This document shows, piece after piece, positions 1 through 8,000 of a stretch of DNA of 41,082 bases. Source of the DNA: an uncultured Bacteroidota bacterium (GTDB taxonomy: Bacteria > Bacteroidota > Bacteroidia > Chitinophagales > Saprospiraceae); the NCBI GenBank assembly GCA_903836265.1, contig CAILQK010000277.1:1-41082 (forward strand). The letters run 5' to 3'. Under the pieces are notes generated by a model that made no database searches, was not told the origin of the DNA, and was given only the letters and a program-made list of their open reading frames with translations. Numbering within the stretch: the first letter of the stretch is position 1; each line of letters opens with the position of its first letter. The position numbers and the translations under genes were made by a program.

Positions 1-650
1 ATCCATTTGCCCAGCAGCTCCAGTACTGACTGGCGATCAGCTTCCAGTGCTGCTGTCTGCTGTTGCGTTTTCAGTATCTGAACCTTTACCTGATCGGCCG
101 TGGTACGCAGGGCGATGCCACCGGCTACCGCTGCTTCTGCCTGTTTCAGGTGGCGATCCAGATCCTCGAGGGAAGACGTGAGTATCGAAGCGCTCTCCTG
201 GATGAGCAGGGCGCGATAAAACAGGTCGGTCACAATTTCCCGTATCTGGTACGCATCAACATCTGTCTGTGCAGATGCGAGTTCGGCCTCCAGATTGCGC
301 TGCTGCCGGAGAACCTTGTCGGAACCTCCATCGTACAGGCGTTCGGCTACATCCACAGAGAGGCGGTACTGATCTTTGGGGATCTCCACCAGCGGCGCTG
401 CCGGGTTGCCGAAGGGGAATGTTACCACGTCACTCTGAAAGGAAGCCTGGCCGCTCACGGAAATACGCGGCAGGTTGTTTTTGCTGATATTCTCGAGCTG
501 GAGGGCATTCACAGAAGAGGCCACGCTCTTTTTCTGTTGGAAAGGGTGATTTTTGACGGCGGTCTCCCGACATTCGGCCACCGTGAGGACAGACTGGCCA
601 ATGAGCGGGGGGGCGATAAAAAGCAACAGGGGTGTCCAGCAGAGTTTCAT
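1..650 (-). CDS. TolC-family outer-membrane efflux protein (C-terminus cut by window edge)
   Basis: This minus-strand frame starts at ATG 650 and is still open at position 1, giving 216 codons of the N-terminal part. It begins with a signal peptide (MKLCWTPLLLFIAPPLIGQ) and continues with the LTVAECRETAVKNHP segment typical of TolC/OEP proteins. After it come alternating beta-like stretches and long amphipathic helices (for example SLEDLDRHLKQAEAAVAGG), matching the first half of the TolC repeat. TolC proteins form the outer-membrane channel of tripartite exporters. The partner pump would lie beyond the left edge, so the substrate is unknown. A TAnnTTTG box (673-680, minus) sits 22 bases upstream. 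The gene is divergent from upp. This TolC is separate from the one fused to the RND pump at 5097. The family call is firm; specificity is not determinable. Confidence 0.85.
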   Translation of the reverse strand, partial: MKLCWTPLLLFIAPPLIGQSVLTVAECRETAVKNHPFQQKKSVASSVNALQLENISKNNLPRISVSGQASFQSDVVTFPFGNPAAPLVEIPKDQYRLSVDVAERLYDGGSDKVLRQQRNLEAELASAQTDVDAYQIREIVTDLFYRALLIQESASILTSSLEDLDRHLKQAEAAVAGGIALRTTADQVKVQILKTQQQTAALEADRQSVLELLGKW

Positions 651-672
651 GCAGCAGGTGTTTTTCAAACGC

Positions 673-680
673 CAAAAGTA
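673..680 (-). promoter_or_regulatory. Candidate -7 promoter box of the TolC-like gene
   Basis: On the minus strand this reads TACTTTTG, an exact match to the Bacteroidota -7 consensus TAnnTTTG. It lies 22 bases before the ATG at 650. No convincing TTTG -33 element sits at the usual 19-21 base spacing. Confidence 0.4.
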
Positions 681-811
681 AAACACGACAGTCAAGGTTT
701 CCATATTTACGGCGATTTCATTTTGGATGATTTTGATCATAATACGACCCCGGTGATAAAAGTTGCCCGCCGCAATGCGCATGCTCATTTCCGGTTGCCG
801 TCATTATCGCA

Positions 812-819
812 TAACTTTC
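812..819 (+). promoter_or_regulatory. Candidate -7 box for upp
   Basis: TAACTTTC matches TAnnTTTG at all but the last base. TTTC at 788-791 could be the -33 element with 20 bases between. The box is 19 bases before the upp ATG. Together with the minus-strand box at 673-680 it makes the 188-base gap a divergent promoter region. Confidence 0.35.
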
Positions 820-838
820 GGCCTCAAACGACAGCCTT

Positions 839-1483
839 ATGCACTTTAACCTGACCTCCTTCAACTCCGTAGCCAGCCAGTTCATTGCAGAGCTGCGCGA
901 CCAGCACATCCAGAAAGACCGCCTGCGCTTCCGCCGGAATCTTGAGCGTATCGGCGAAATTCTGGCCTACGAGATCTCAAAAACACTGGATTACCACGTG
1001 GTGCCCACCGAAACTCCGCTGGGTGTGGCCGATATGAACCTTCCCCAAAAAAGGATTGTACTGGCTACCGTTCTGCGTGCAGGTCTGCCCTTCCATCAGG
1101 GGATGCTCCATTATTTCGATCAGGCCGACAACGCGTTCATCGGTGCATACCGCCGCGAACACAAAAACGGCAGTCTGGAAATACAGCTGGACTATGTGGG
1201 CTCGGCCGACCTGAACGATGCCGTGCTTATTCTCGCCGACCCGATGCTGGCCACCGGAGCATCCATCAATCTGGCCCTGCAGCAACTCGCACGCTACGGG
1301 AAACCTGCCGTAATCCATATTGCCGCCGTGATTGCCAGTAACGCCGGCGTGGAAGCGGTGAAGAAGGCACATCCGAAGGCATATCTCTGGACGGGCGCGG
1401 TGGACGAGGAGCTCACTGCCAAATCCTATATTGTTCCCGGTCTGGGAGATGCCGGAGATCTTGCCTTTGGCGAAAAATTCTGA
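839..1483 (+). CDS. upp: Uracil phosphoribosyltransferase
   Basis: This 214-residue protein matches the usual length of cytosolic uracil phosphoribosyltransferase, which makes UMP from uracil and PRPP in pyrimidine salvage. The type I PRPP-binding loop is visible as LILADPMLATGAS (around residues 129-141). The conserved RAGLPFHQGM segment begins at R80. The C-terminal uracil-binding signature reads YIVPGLGDAGDLAFG, close to the family consensus. The start ATG gives the expected N-terminus. The stop is followed after a few bases by an acetyltransferase gene, so the two are probably co-transcribed. I see no odd residue or truncation. Confidence 0.95.
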   Translation: MHFNLTSFNSVASQFIAELRDQHIQKDRLRFRRNLERIGEILAYEISKTLDYHVVPTETPLGVADMNLPQKRIVLATVLRAGLPFHQGMLHYFDQADNAFIGAYRREHKNGSLEIQLDYVGSADLNDAVLILADPMLATGASINLALQQLARYGKPAVIHIAAVIASNAGVEAVKKAHPKAYLWTGAVDEELTAKSYIVPGLGDAGDLAFGEKF

Positions 1484-1488
1484 CTGTG

Positions 1489-1938
1489 ATGATTACATTC
1501 CGTCTGGCCACACCTGCCGATACCCCCGATATTGCCCGCTGCCTCGCCGATTTGTTCAGCGAAGTGGAACACGACCTCGACGCTGCCGATATCGGGGACG
1601 TGTTCTGGGAAATTGAGTCGCACGACAGGCATTCCACCCTGCTGGCTGTGGACAGTGGGGGGGATATCGCCGGCATCATCACCGTAGCCGAGTGCATTTC
1701 CATTTCGGCGGGTGGCATATACGGTGTCATCAATGAACTCTACGTACTGCCGCCCTGGCGCTCCGGGGGCGTGGGTCGTCTGCTGGTATCACAGGTGGTC
1801 GCTCTGGCTGAAGAGCGGCAATGGCGGCGGATCGAGGTAACCACCCCCGGCGATGATTTTTCACGCACCCTGCATTTTTACGAGAAAGAAGGTTTTTACA
1901 GGATCGGGCCGAGGTATTGCAGGAGGATTACCTCCTGA
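1489..1938 (+). CDS. GNAT-family N-acetyltransferase
   Basis: This is a 149-residue single-domain GNAT protein that would transfer an acetyl group from acetyl-CoA to an unknown amine. The N-terminal FRLATPADTPDIARCLADLF is the usual GNAT beta1-alpha1. The acetyl-CoA site is seen as INELYVLPPWRSGGVGRLLV, with an R-x-G-G-x-G-like pyrophosphate loop. The C-terminal HFYEKEGFYRIG is the usual GNAT end. A GTG at 1486 lies directly before the ATG at 1489; I prefer the ATG. The gene begins 5 bases after the upp stop, so it is probably in the same transcript. Its substrate cannot be told from sequence. Confidence 0.85.
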   Translation: MITFRLATPADTPDIARCLADLFSEVEHDLDAADIGDVFWEIESHDRHSTLLAVDSGGDIAGIITVAECISISAGGIYGVINELYVLPPWRSGGVGRLLVSQVVALAEERQWRRIEVTTPGDDFSRTLHFYEKEGFYRIGPRYCRRITS

Positions 1939-1975
1939 AAAAATTATGCGCAACACCTGCCTGAACACCCCGGTT

Positions 1976-2008
1976 ACTGACCACAGTTGTTCCACGGTCA
2001 GTTGTTTT
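1976..2008 (+). terminator. Candidate terminator after upp-GNAT
   Basis: A perfect 7-base stem ACTGACC (1976-1982) / GGTCAGT (1996-2002) with a 13-base loop is followed by TGTTTT. It lies 38 bases after the GNAT stop. The tail is short, so this is moderate evidence. I see nothing else in the 211-base gap between the convergent genes apart from this and the opposing terminator at 2120-2152. Confidence 0.45.
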
Positions 2009-2119
2009 CCTGTCTGCCGGATGAAGGAAGCCGATGTGGAAATTGTGACTGATGTCGGGAGCAGGAATGCCCTGGCAGATTTGCTGGTTACTGTATTTAT
2101 GGTGGATAGTATGCACGAT

Positions 2120-2152
2120 GAAAAATGAGGCTGTTCAGAAAAATCTGCCTCA
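2120..2152 (-). terminator. Intrinsic terminator of the acidic-protein gene
   Basis: On the minus strand a stem TGAGGC / GCCTCA with a 15-base loop is followed by TTTTTC. The left arm overlaps the stop codon of the gene ending at 2150, a compact arrangement. Confidence 0.55.
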
Positions 2153-2638
2153 CGCACTCACCGCCTCGCAGGCATCCACCAGTGTCTTGACGGCTATGAA
2201 AATCATCTCTCGTCCCTCTTTGGTAACAAGCGCCTCGGGGTCGTCTTCGTCTTCCAGGACGGCGTCCTCGGCGAAGGCGAGCAGGTCTTCCTGCGGGGTA
2301 TTTTCAAAGAAAACATTGAGGCGATCGCGGAATTTGCTGCCGGTGGAGGCATCCATCAGCTCGTAGTTCTGCTCCTCTGCAACACCAATCTGCTCCTCTG
2401 ATATCTCGGGGATATCACCGTTTACGTTGGTAACAGAGCGCCAGGCGATGAGGCACAGGTACTGCAGGTACCCTTTCTCGTCTTCCGTGAGCAAGTCGAA
2501 CTGTTCACTGAAAAGCCAGGCAAATACTACCGGCTGCGCTTCAGCAAAATCTTCCATCAATTTTTCATAGTGACCATCTTCAAGGTCGCCCAGCTCTTCA
2601 ATAACGGCATCTATAATATCTTCTGAAACAAATTTCAT
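2150..2638 (-). CDS. Acidic cytosolic protein of unknown function
   Basis: This 162-residue protein has no signal peptide or membrane segment. It is strongly acidic, with many Asp and Glu residues and a run EDEDD near residue 130. It appears all-helical, with segments such as IIDAVIEELGDLEDGHYEKLMEDFAEAQP and a Trp-rich middle (FAWLFSEQF, IAWRSV). I do not recognise a named domain and assign no function. It has a TACCTTTG promoter box on the minus strand (2684-2691) and a terminator overlapping its stop, so it looks like an independent single-gene unit. The ATG at 2638 is the natural start. The coding call is supported by its length, isolation and own signals. Confidence 0.75.
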   Translation of the reverse strand: MKFVSEDIIDAVIEELGDLEDGHYEKLMEDFAEAQPVVFAWLFSEQFDLLTEDEKGYLQYLCLIAWRSVTNVNGDIPEISEEQIGVAEEQNYELMDASTGSKFRDRLNVFFENTPQEDLLAFAEDAVLEDEDDPEALVTKEGREMIFIAVKTLVDACEAVSA

Positions 2639-2683
2639 GGCACGGAATGTTTATACGGCGGCACACAGACCGCCACAGTGACG

Positions 2684-2691
2684 CAAAGGTA
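2684..2691 (-). promoter_or_regulatory. Candidate -7 box of the acidic-protein gene
   Basis: On the minus strand it reads TACCTTTG, an exact TAnnTTTG match, 45 bases before the ATG at 2638. A TTTC about 20 bases upstream may serve as the -33 element. Together with the box at 2743-2750 it forms a divergent promoter pair. Confidence 0.5.
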
Positions 2692-2742
2692 CTGATTTGT
2701 GTCCGCTGATGGAAATATCCGTTGCCATGACGTACAAAATCT

Positions 2743-2750
2743 TACATTTG
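2743..2750 (+). promoter_or_regulatory. Candidate promoter of the glutamine amidotransferase gene
   Basis: TACATTTG is an exact match to the -7 consensus. GTTG at 2721-2724, 18 bases upstream, may serve as the -33 element. The start codon at 2781 is 30 bases downstream. Confidence 0.5.
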
Positions 2751-2780
2751 CGCGTCTTTCCACCATAATACGTTCTGATT

Positions 2781-3599
2781 ATGCTCCGCGCTGCTCTGCT
2801 GGATATGTATAACGGCGAGACCAACCGCGGCATTCCCATGCTTCGCGGTATTCTCGCCCAGTACGCCAGCCTTATGTCTTTCGATCATTTCGACGTGCGC
2901 GAGCGCTGCGAGATTCCCGATCTTTCCTATCATATCTATATTTTTTCAGGCGGCCCCGGCGATCCACTGGAGGAGGGCGGCGACTGGCAGGCGCCGTTTT
3001 ATCAACTCATGGAAGATATCTGGCAACATAACAAACAGGCAGACGCCGACAAAAAGCAGGTGCTTTTTATCTGCCACTCGTTCCAGATGGCCTGTCACCA
3101 TTTCAGAATAGGGGAGGTGTCAAAACGTTTCAGGATGTCGTTCGGAACATATCCTGTGCAAAAAACGCACGACGGAAAGGAGGAGCCGCTGTTCGCTGCG
3201 CTGCCCGATCCGTTCTACATTGCCGATTTTCGCCGTTTTCAGGTCACCAAACCTGATCAGATACGTATCAGGGAACTGGGTGCCAAAATTCTTTGTCTGG
3301 AAACGCTGGCTCCGCATCAACACCATGAGCGGGCTGTCATGGCTGTCCGGTTCAGTCCGGAGATCATTGGCACTCAGTTTCATCCCGAGGCCGATCCCGA
3401 TGGGCTGCTGACTTATTTTGCCGAGGAGGAACGAAAAAAATCTGTCGTGGAAGAACACGGGGAGGCCCGTTATCACCACATGATTCACGATCTGTCGAAC
3501 CCGAAAAAAATCAGGCTCACGTTTGAAACCATCGTGCCTGCTTTTCTCGACAATGCGGTGGAGGTGCTGCACATGCCTGATCGGGAGCTTCAAAGCTGA
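2781..3599 (+). CDS. Class I glutamine amidotransferase-like protein
   Basis: This 272-residue protein has the class I GATase fold, which hydrolyses glutamine to deliver ammonia to a partner, or in stand-alone members acts on other gamma-glutamyl compounds. The nucleophile elbow is FICHSFQMA with Cys98. The catalytic His-Glu pair is in GTQFHPEAD, His201 and Glu203. SGGPGDPLEE is the oxyanion-side loop typical of the family. The elbow is unusual: most members have G-x-C-x-G-H/M-Q, whereas here it is F-I-C-H-S-F-Q. After the GATase core there is an extra helical tail of about 60 residues. No synthase partner is adjacent, so a stand-alone role is likely, but the substrate is unknown. Confidence 0.8.
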   Translation: MLRAALLDMYNGETNRGIPMLRGILAQYASLMSFDHFDVRERCEIPDLSYHIYIFSGGPGDPLEEGGDWQAPFYQLMEDIWQHNKQADADKKQVLFICHSFQMACHHFRIGEVSKRFRMSFGTYPVQKTHDGKEEPLFAALPDPFYIADFRRFQVTKPDQIRIRELGAKILCLETLAPHQHHERAVMAVRFSPEIIGTQFHPEADPDGLLTYFAEEERKKSVVEEHGEARYHHMIHDLSNPKKIRLTFETIVPAFLDNAVEVLHMPDRELQS

Positions 3600-3630
3600 C
3601 CTCTGGCTATTGAGATTGCGCCTGTTTTGA

Positions 3631-4083
3631 TTACTCTTTAGCCTGACTGTCCATGATAATTGTGACTGGGCCATCGTTCACAAGGCTCACCTTCATGTCT
3701 GCCCCGAATTCGCCGGTTTGTACCTGTATGCCGGTTTCGGTGCCCAGCATGGCTACAAATTTTTCGTACAGCGGAATGGCCTGTTCGGGTCGCGCGGCGC
3801 GTATGAAGGAGGGCCGGTTGCCCTTTTTCGTGCTGGCGTAAAGGGTGAACTGGCTTACAACCAGCAGTTCTCCGCCCGCGTCCTGCACCGACAGATTCAT
3901 CAGCCCGGCCTCGTCGGAGAAAATACGCATGCTGCCTGTTTTTTTGCAAAGCCATTCGGCATCAGCCTCACTGTCGGCAGGCTCGATGCCGAGCAGGATC
4001 AGCAGTCCTGTGCCGATAGACGATTTTACCCGGCCGTCAATGGTGACCGATGCTTCTGAAACCCGTTGAATTACTGCTCTCAT
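3631..4083 (-). CDS. dtd: D-aminoacyl-tRNA deacylase
   Basis: This 150-residue protein matches the usual length of DTD, which removes D-amino acids (and glycine) from mischarged tRNA in the cytosol. The first active-site motif SQFTLYA starts at Ser77 and includes Thr80. The second motif NDGPVT is at residues 136-141. The N-terminus [17 protein letters not shown] is near-canonical and fixes the start. The gene is convergent with the amidotransferase gene, with 31 bases between. A TAGTTTTG box on the minus strand at 4151-4158 could be its promoter, leaving a leader of about 65 bases. I see no anomaly. Confidence 0.95.
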   Translation of the reverse strand: MRAVIQRVSEASVTIDGRVKSSIGTGLLILLGIEPADSEADAEWLCKKTGSMRIFSDEAGLMNLSVQDAGGELLVVSQFTLYASTKKGNRPSFIRAARPEQAIPLYEKFVAMLGTETGIQVQTGEFGADMKVSLVNDGPVTIIMDSQAKE

Positions 4084-4150
4084 GGTAAAATGACAGAGGC
4101 TTTTGTCGGAAAAAGCCGACTTTTGCTTTCGATTGTGAAATAAATCACCG

Positions 4151-4158
4151 CAAAACTA
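4151..4158 (-). promoter_or_regulatory. Candidate -7 box for dtd
   Basis: On the minus strand it reads TAGTTTTG, matching TAnnTTTG. It is 68 bases upstream of the dtd ATG and only a few bases before the divergent AhpD-like start at 4167. Support is the motif alone. Confidence 0.35.
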
Positions 4159-4166
4159 TTCAAATC

Positions 4167-4517
4167 ATGTCTATCGTAAAAGAATTCAATGATTATCGCT
4201 CCCGTATGAACGACCGCCTGATGGCGGAAGACAACAAGGTCATCAAACGGTTCTGGAGCCTCGACAACCAGACCTACCAGGAGGGGGCACTCGACGTGAA
4301 AACCAAGGAAATGCTCGGATTGGTGGCCTCCATGGTGCTGCGCTGCGACGACTGCATCAGGTACCACCTTGGCAAGTGCCATGAACTGGACGTTACCACC
4401 GAACAGATTTTCGAGATATTTGCCGTGGCCAACATGGTGGGCGGATCTATTTGTATCCCGCATACCCGTCGCGCCGTGGAGTACTGGGATGCCCTGCAGA
4501 CGGAAGGAAACGGATAA
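4167..4517 (+). CDS. AhpD-like / carboxymuconolactone decarboxylase-family protein
   Basis: This 116-residue protein has the AhpD-like signature CDDCIRYH, with redox cysteines Cys60 and Cys63 and His67. Helical stretches around it (VKTKEMLGLVASMVLRC before, EIFAVANMVGGS after) match the CMD fold. Members with this CxxC-H motif are usually small cytosolic disulfide or peroxide-handling proteins. The true substrate is often unknown, and no peroxiredoxin neighbour is present to guide the call. The start ATG is the first in frame and fits the family N-terminus. It lies 69 bases upstream of the metal-efflux operon but has a separate promoter region after it. Confidence 0.85.
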   Translation: MSIVKEFNDYRSRMNDRLMAEDNKVIKRFWSLDNQTYQEGALDVKTKEMLGLVASMVLRCDDCIRYHLGKCHELDVTTEQIFEIFAVANMVGGSICIPHTRRAVEYWDALQTEGNG

Positions 4518-4574
4518 CGACAGTCAAAGCGTTAATCATTGCCAAATAAAGGCAGAAAAATGGAGTAACAGTTG

Positions 4575-4582
4575 TATCTTTG
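4575..4582 (+). promoter_or_regulatory. Promoter -7 box of the metal-efflux operon, nearly touching the start codon
   Basis: TATCTTTG is an exact TAnnTTTG match. It ends only four bases before the ATG at 4587. With the usual Bacteroidota geometry the transcript would begin at or next to the start codon, giving a leaderless message. A clear -33 TTTG is not seen at 19-21 bases. Confidence 0.5.
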
Positions 4583-4586
4583 CTTG

Positions 4587-4970
4587 ATGCGCCGCCTTGC
4601 AGCCATATCATTGCTGTTTGTCTTTCTGACTTCCAACACCGAGTTTCACGAACTGATGAAACTGGGTGCATTCGTGTCGCATTATGCAGAGCACAAAGTC
4701 GAAGATCCCGGGCTGTCATTGTCCGGGTTCATCCGTATCCACTACGAGGGAGAGGTGAAGTACGACGAAGATTACAGCAGAGATATGCAGTTGCCATTCA
4801 AAACGGCCGATTGTGTGTCGCTTGTCGCGCCTTGTACCCTGCCGGTTTCTTGCCTTCCTGTGCTGCATTGTCCGTTGCCCGCAGCGAAATGTGCGCGCAA
4901 CTTCTTTGACCGTACGGCCAGCTCGCTTTCCGGTTGTACCGATATATGGGAACCTCCCAAGTCAGCATAG
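4587..4970 (+). CDS. Small exported protein of Bacteroidota heavy-metal efflux operons
   Basis: This 127-residue protein starts with a signal peptide or membrane anchor (MRRLAAISLLFVFLTS). It contains a segment, HELMKLGAFVSHYAEHK then EDYSRDMQLPFK, and ends IWEPPK. I recognise this pattern from small proteins found beside CzcA-type pumps in Bacteroidota. Six cysteines lie in its C-terminal half (in DCV, PCT, SCL, HCP, KCA and GCT), with several His residues, so periplasmic metal binding is plausible but not shown. In-frame TTG at 4572 would overlap the promoter box; ATG 4587 gives a clean signal peptide and is preferred. The pump gene begins 126 bases later with a strong hairpin between them. 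The function is not established in the sources I can recall. Confidence 0.75.
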   Translation: MRRLAAISLLFVFLTSNTEFHELMKLGAFVSHYAEHKVEDPGLSLSGFIRIHYEGEVKYDEDYSRDMQLPFKTADCVSLVAPCTLPVSCLPVLHCPLPAAKCARNFFDRTASSLSGCTDIWEPPKSA

Positions 4971-4986
4971 AAATTACTGAATGATT

Positions 4987-5006
4987 GCCGGTTCATCCGG
5001 CCTTTT
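4987..5006 (+). terminator. Weak hairpin with U-rich tail between operon genes
   Basis: GCCGG (4987-4991) / CCGGC (4997-5001) with loop TTCAT is followed by CTTTT. The stem is only five base pairs, so at best this is a weak or partial terminator inside the operon. Confidence 0.25.
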
Positions 5007-5032
5007 CCGAATTCATTCGCAGTCAGAAGTGT

Positions 5033-5068
5033 GGTTGCGAGCGAGGGTCTGCGTGCCCTCGCGCAACC
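5033..5068 (+). promoter_or_regulatory. Long GC-rich RNA hairpin upstream of the RND pump gene
   Basis: GGTTGCG (5033-5039) pairs with CGCAACC (5062-5068). CGAGGG (5042-5047) pairs with CCCTCG (5056-5061). This makes 13 base pairs interrupted only by a two-base AG bulge, with an eight-base loop. It ends 28 bases before the pump ATG and has no T run after it, so it is not a standard terminator. It could set expression of pump relative to the first gene, by mRNA stability or processing. Confidence 0.5.
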
Positions 5069-5096
5069 GCCAGGGGCTGTTTATATACCCGAAACT

Positions 5097-8000
5097 ATGC
5101 TCGACAGAATAATTGATTTCTCTGTTAAAAATAAGCTCATCGTCGGCCTTTTCACGATATTTCTCGTGGGATATGGCGCTTATGAGGTTACCCGGTTGCC
5201 CATTGATGCCGTGCCCGATATTACCAACAATCAGGTGCAGGTCATAACGGTAACCCCTTCTCTGGGTGCTCCCGATGTGGAACGCCTCATCACTTTTCCC
5301 ATCGAACAGGCCAACTCCAACATTCCCGGACTGAAAGAAATTCGCAGTTTCAGCCGGTTTGGTCTTTCGCTGGTAACCGTTGTTTTCCACGATAACGTGG
5401 ATATTTACTGGGCACGTCAGCAGATCAGCGAGCGCCTGCAGCAGGTGCAGGCCGATATCCCGGACGGGATTGGTCAGCCTTCCATGGCGCCTGTCACTAC
5501 CGGACTGGGTGAAATATTCCAGTACGTGGTGCGGGCAAAACCCGGCTATGAGGACAAATATTCCCTGATGGAGTTGCGTACCATTCAGGACTGGATTGTA
5601 CGCCGGCAACTGCTTGGCACCCCGGGCGTAGCCGATGTTTCAACTTTCGGAGGTTTGCTGAAGCAGTACGAGGTATCGGTCATTCCCGACAAACTGAAGG
5701 CGCAGAATCTGACCATCAGCGATGTATTCAGCGCGCTGGAAAGAAATAACCAGAATACAGGTGGCGCATATATCGAGAAAGGGCCGACGGTGCTGTATAT
5801 CCGCAGCGAGGGCCTGGTGGGCGGCATGGCAGACCTGGAAAATATCGTGTTGCGGAGCGAGCCGGGCCGCGCACCTGTACGCATACGCGATGTGGCTGCA
5901 GTGGGCACCGGATCGGCTACCCGTTACGGCGCGGTGTGTTACAACGACCAGGGCGAGGTGCCTGGCGCAGTTGTGATGATGCTGAAGGGAGAAAACTCTT
6001 CAGACGTAATCAAAAATGTAAAAGAAAAAATTGCTGCCATACAGAAAACATTGCCGGAGGGTGTAGTTATCGAGGCATTTCTGGACAGAACCAAGATGGT
6101 GAACAACGCCATTTCAACGGTGGAAACCAATCTGCTGGAAGGCGCCCTTATTGTGGTCTTCGTGCTGGTTTTCTTTTTGGGAAATGTACGTTCCGGGCTT
6201 ATCGTGGCCTCGGTAATTCCGCTGTCCATGCTGTTTGCTGTCATTCTGATGAACTTCTTCGGGGTGGGCGGCAACTTGATGAGTCTGGGTGCCATAGATT
6301 TCGGGCTTATCGTGGATGGAGCCGTCATCGTGGTGGAAGCCATCATGCACCAGATTACTCACAGCAAACACTTCAAAGAGGTGGATCGCCTTTCACAGCG
6401 TCAGATGGATGAGGAGGTGCATCACGCTTCGTCGAGAATCATGAATGCGGCCGTATTTGGCCAGATTATCATTCTGATCGTGTATCTGCCTATCCTGTCG
6501 CTGGAGGGTATTGAGGGGAAAATGTTCAAGCCGATGGCGCAAACAGTGAGTTTCGCTATCCTCGGAGCATTTGTCCTTTCACTGACTTACGTACCGATGA
6601 TGAGCGCACTGTTTATCAACCGGAATGTTTCACATAAAAAAACACTCAGCGACAGGCTCATGGAGCACCTGGAACGCTGGTACCAGCATATACTGGAGCG
6701 TATCCTGAACTTTCCCAAAACGGTCATCGGGGTTTCGGTGACCCTGCTTGTTGTTTCCCTGTACATTATGTCAACACTCGGCGGCGAGTTTATTCCGGAA
6801 CTGGAAGAGGGTGATTTCGCCGTGGACACGCGCGTGCTGACGGGCAGTAATCTCACCACCACTATCGAGGCCACCCGGCAGACAGCCGGTATCCTGCTGA
6901 AAAATTTCCCCGAAGTGGAAAAAGTGGTAACCAAGATAGGCAGCGGCGAGATTCCAACCGACCCCATGCCGATTGAGGCGAGCGACATGATGGTCATTCT
7001 GAAGGACAAGAAAGAGTGGACTTCAGCCAGAACATTTGATGAGCTGGCTGAAAAAATGAGCGCAAAAATAGCGGAGGTGCCCGGGGTTACTGCAGGTTTC
7101 CAGTTTCCGGTACAAATGCGCTTCAATGAACTCATGACCGGTGCCCGACAGGATGTGGTCTGCAAGATTTTCGGGGAAAATCTCGATACACTGGCTTTTT
7201 ATGCACAAAAACTGGGTAATATCTCCAATACGGTAGAAGGGGCTACTGAACTCTATGTGGAGGCGGTGAATGGTATGCCGCAGGTGGTTATCCGCTACAA
7301 CCGGGATGCCATGGCCCAGTTCGGGCTCGATGTGGAGACGATCAACAACACTGTGAATGCCGCTTTCGCTGGTGCAGTAGCCGGAAAGGTGTTTGAAGGG
7401 GAACGTCGCTTCGATCTCGCCGTGCGCGTGCAGGGTGAAGCCCGCCGTACACTGAAAGACGTGCAGAATCTGCCCATCGCTACCTCCGGCGGTGCTCAGA
7501 TTCCGCTCAGCCAGGTAGCCTCAGTGGAAGAAATTGAGGGGCCCAATCAAATCCAGCGCGAAGATACCAGGCGCCGGATTGTGGTGGGTTTCAACGTGCG
7601 CGGCCGCGATGTGCAGAGTATCGTGGGTGAGCTGCAACAGAAGGTAGAGCGGGAAATCAAACTTCCGCCCGGTTACTATATTACTTACGGAGGAGCTTTT
7701 GAAAATCTGCAGGCTGCCAAAGAACGTCTGATGGTAGCCGTGCCAGTGGCGCTGCTGCTGATTTTCCTGATGTTGTACTTCGCGTTTGGCTCGGTCAGGC
7801 AGGGAATATTGATTTATTCGGCTATCCCGCTGTCGGCCATTGGTGGTATCGTGGCGCTGTGGATACGCGGCATGGCATTCAGTATTTCTGCAGGGGTAGG
7901 CTTCATAGCCCTGTTTGGTGTGGCAGTACTGAACGGTATCGTGCTGATTTCGGAGTTCAATCGACTGAAAAAGGATGGATGGGATGATTTGCGCCGGATC

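Noticed and set aside
1918-1936. Short sequence resembling the 3' end of 16S rRNA (GGATTACCTCCT)
   Set aside because: It is only a 12-base near-match inside the end of the acetyltransferase gene, with no rRNA around it. The hairpin it forms also lacks a T tail.
2009-2119. Short open frames on both strands between the acetyltransferase and acidic-protein genes
   Set aside because: They are short, lack promoters and families, and overlap the two converging terminators.
4105-4127. GTCGG/CCGAC hairpin followed by TTTTGCTTT between dtd and the AhpD-like gene
   Set aside because: On the plus strand no gene ends there to be terminated, and on the minus strand there is no T run, so a terminator role is not supported.
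5031-5096. An upstream start for the RND pump adding 22 residues
   Set aside because: The extension translates the intercistronic hairpin and does not look like a pump N-terminus; MLDRIIDFS at 5097 does.
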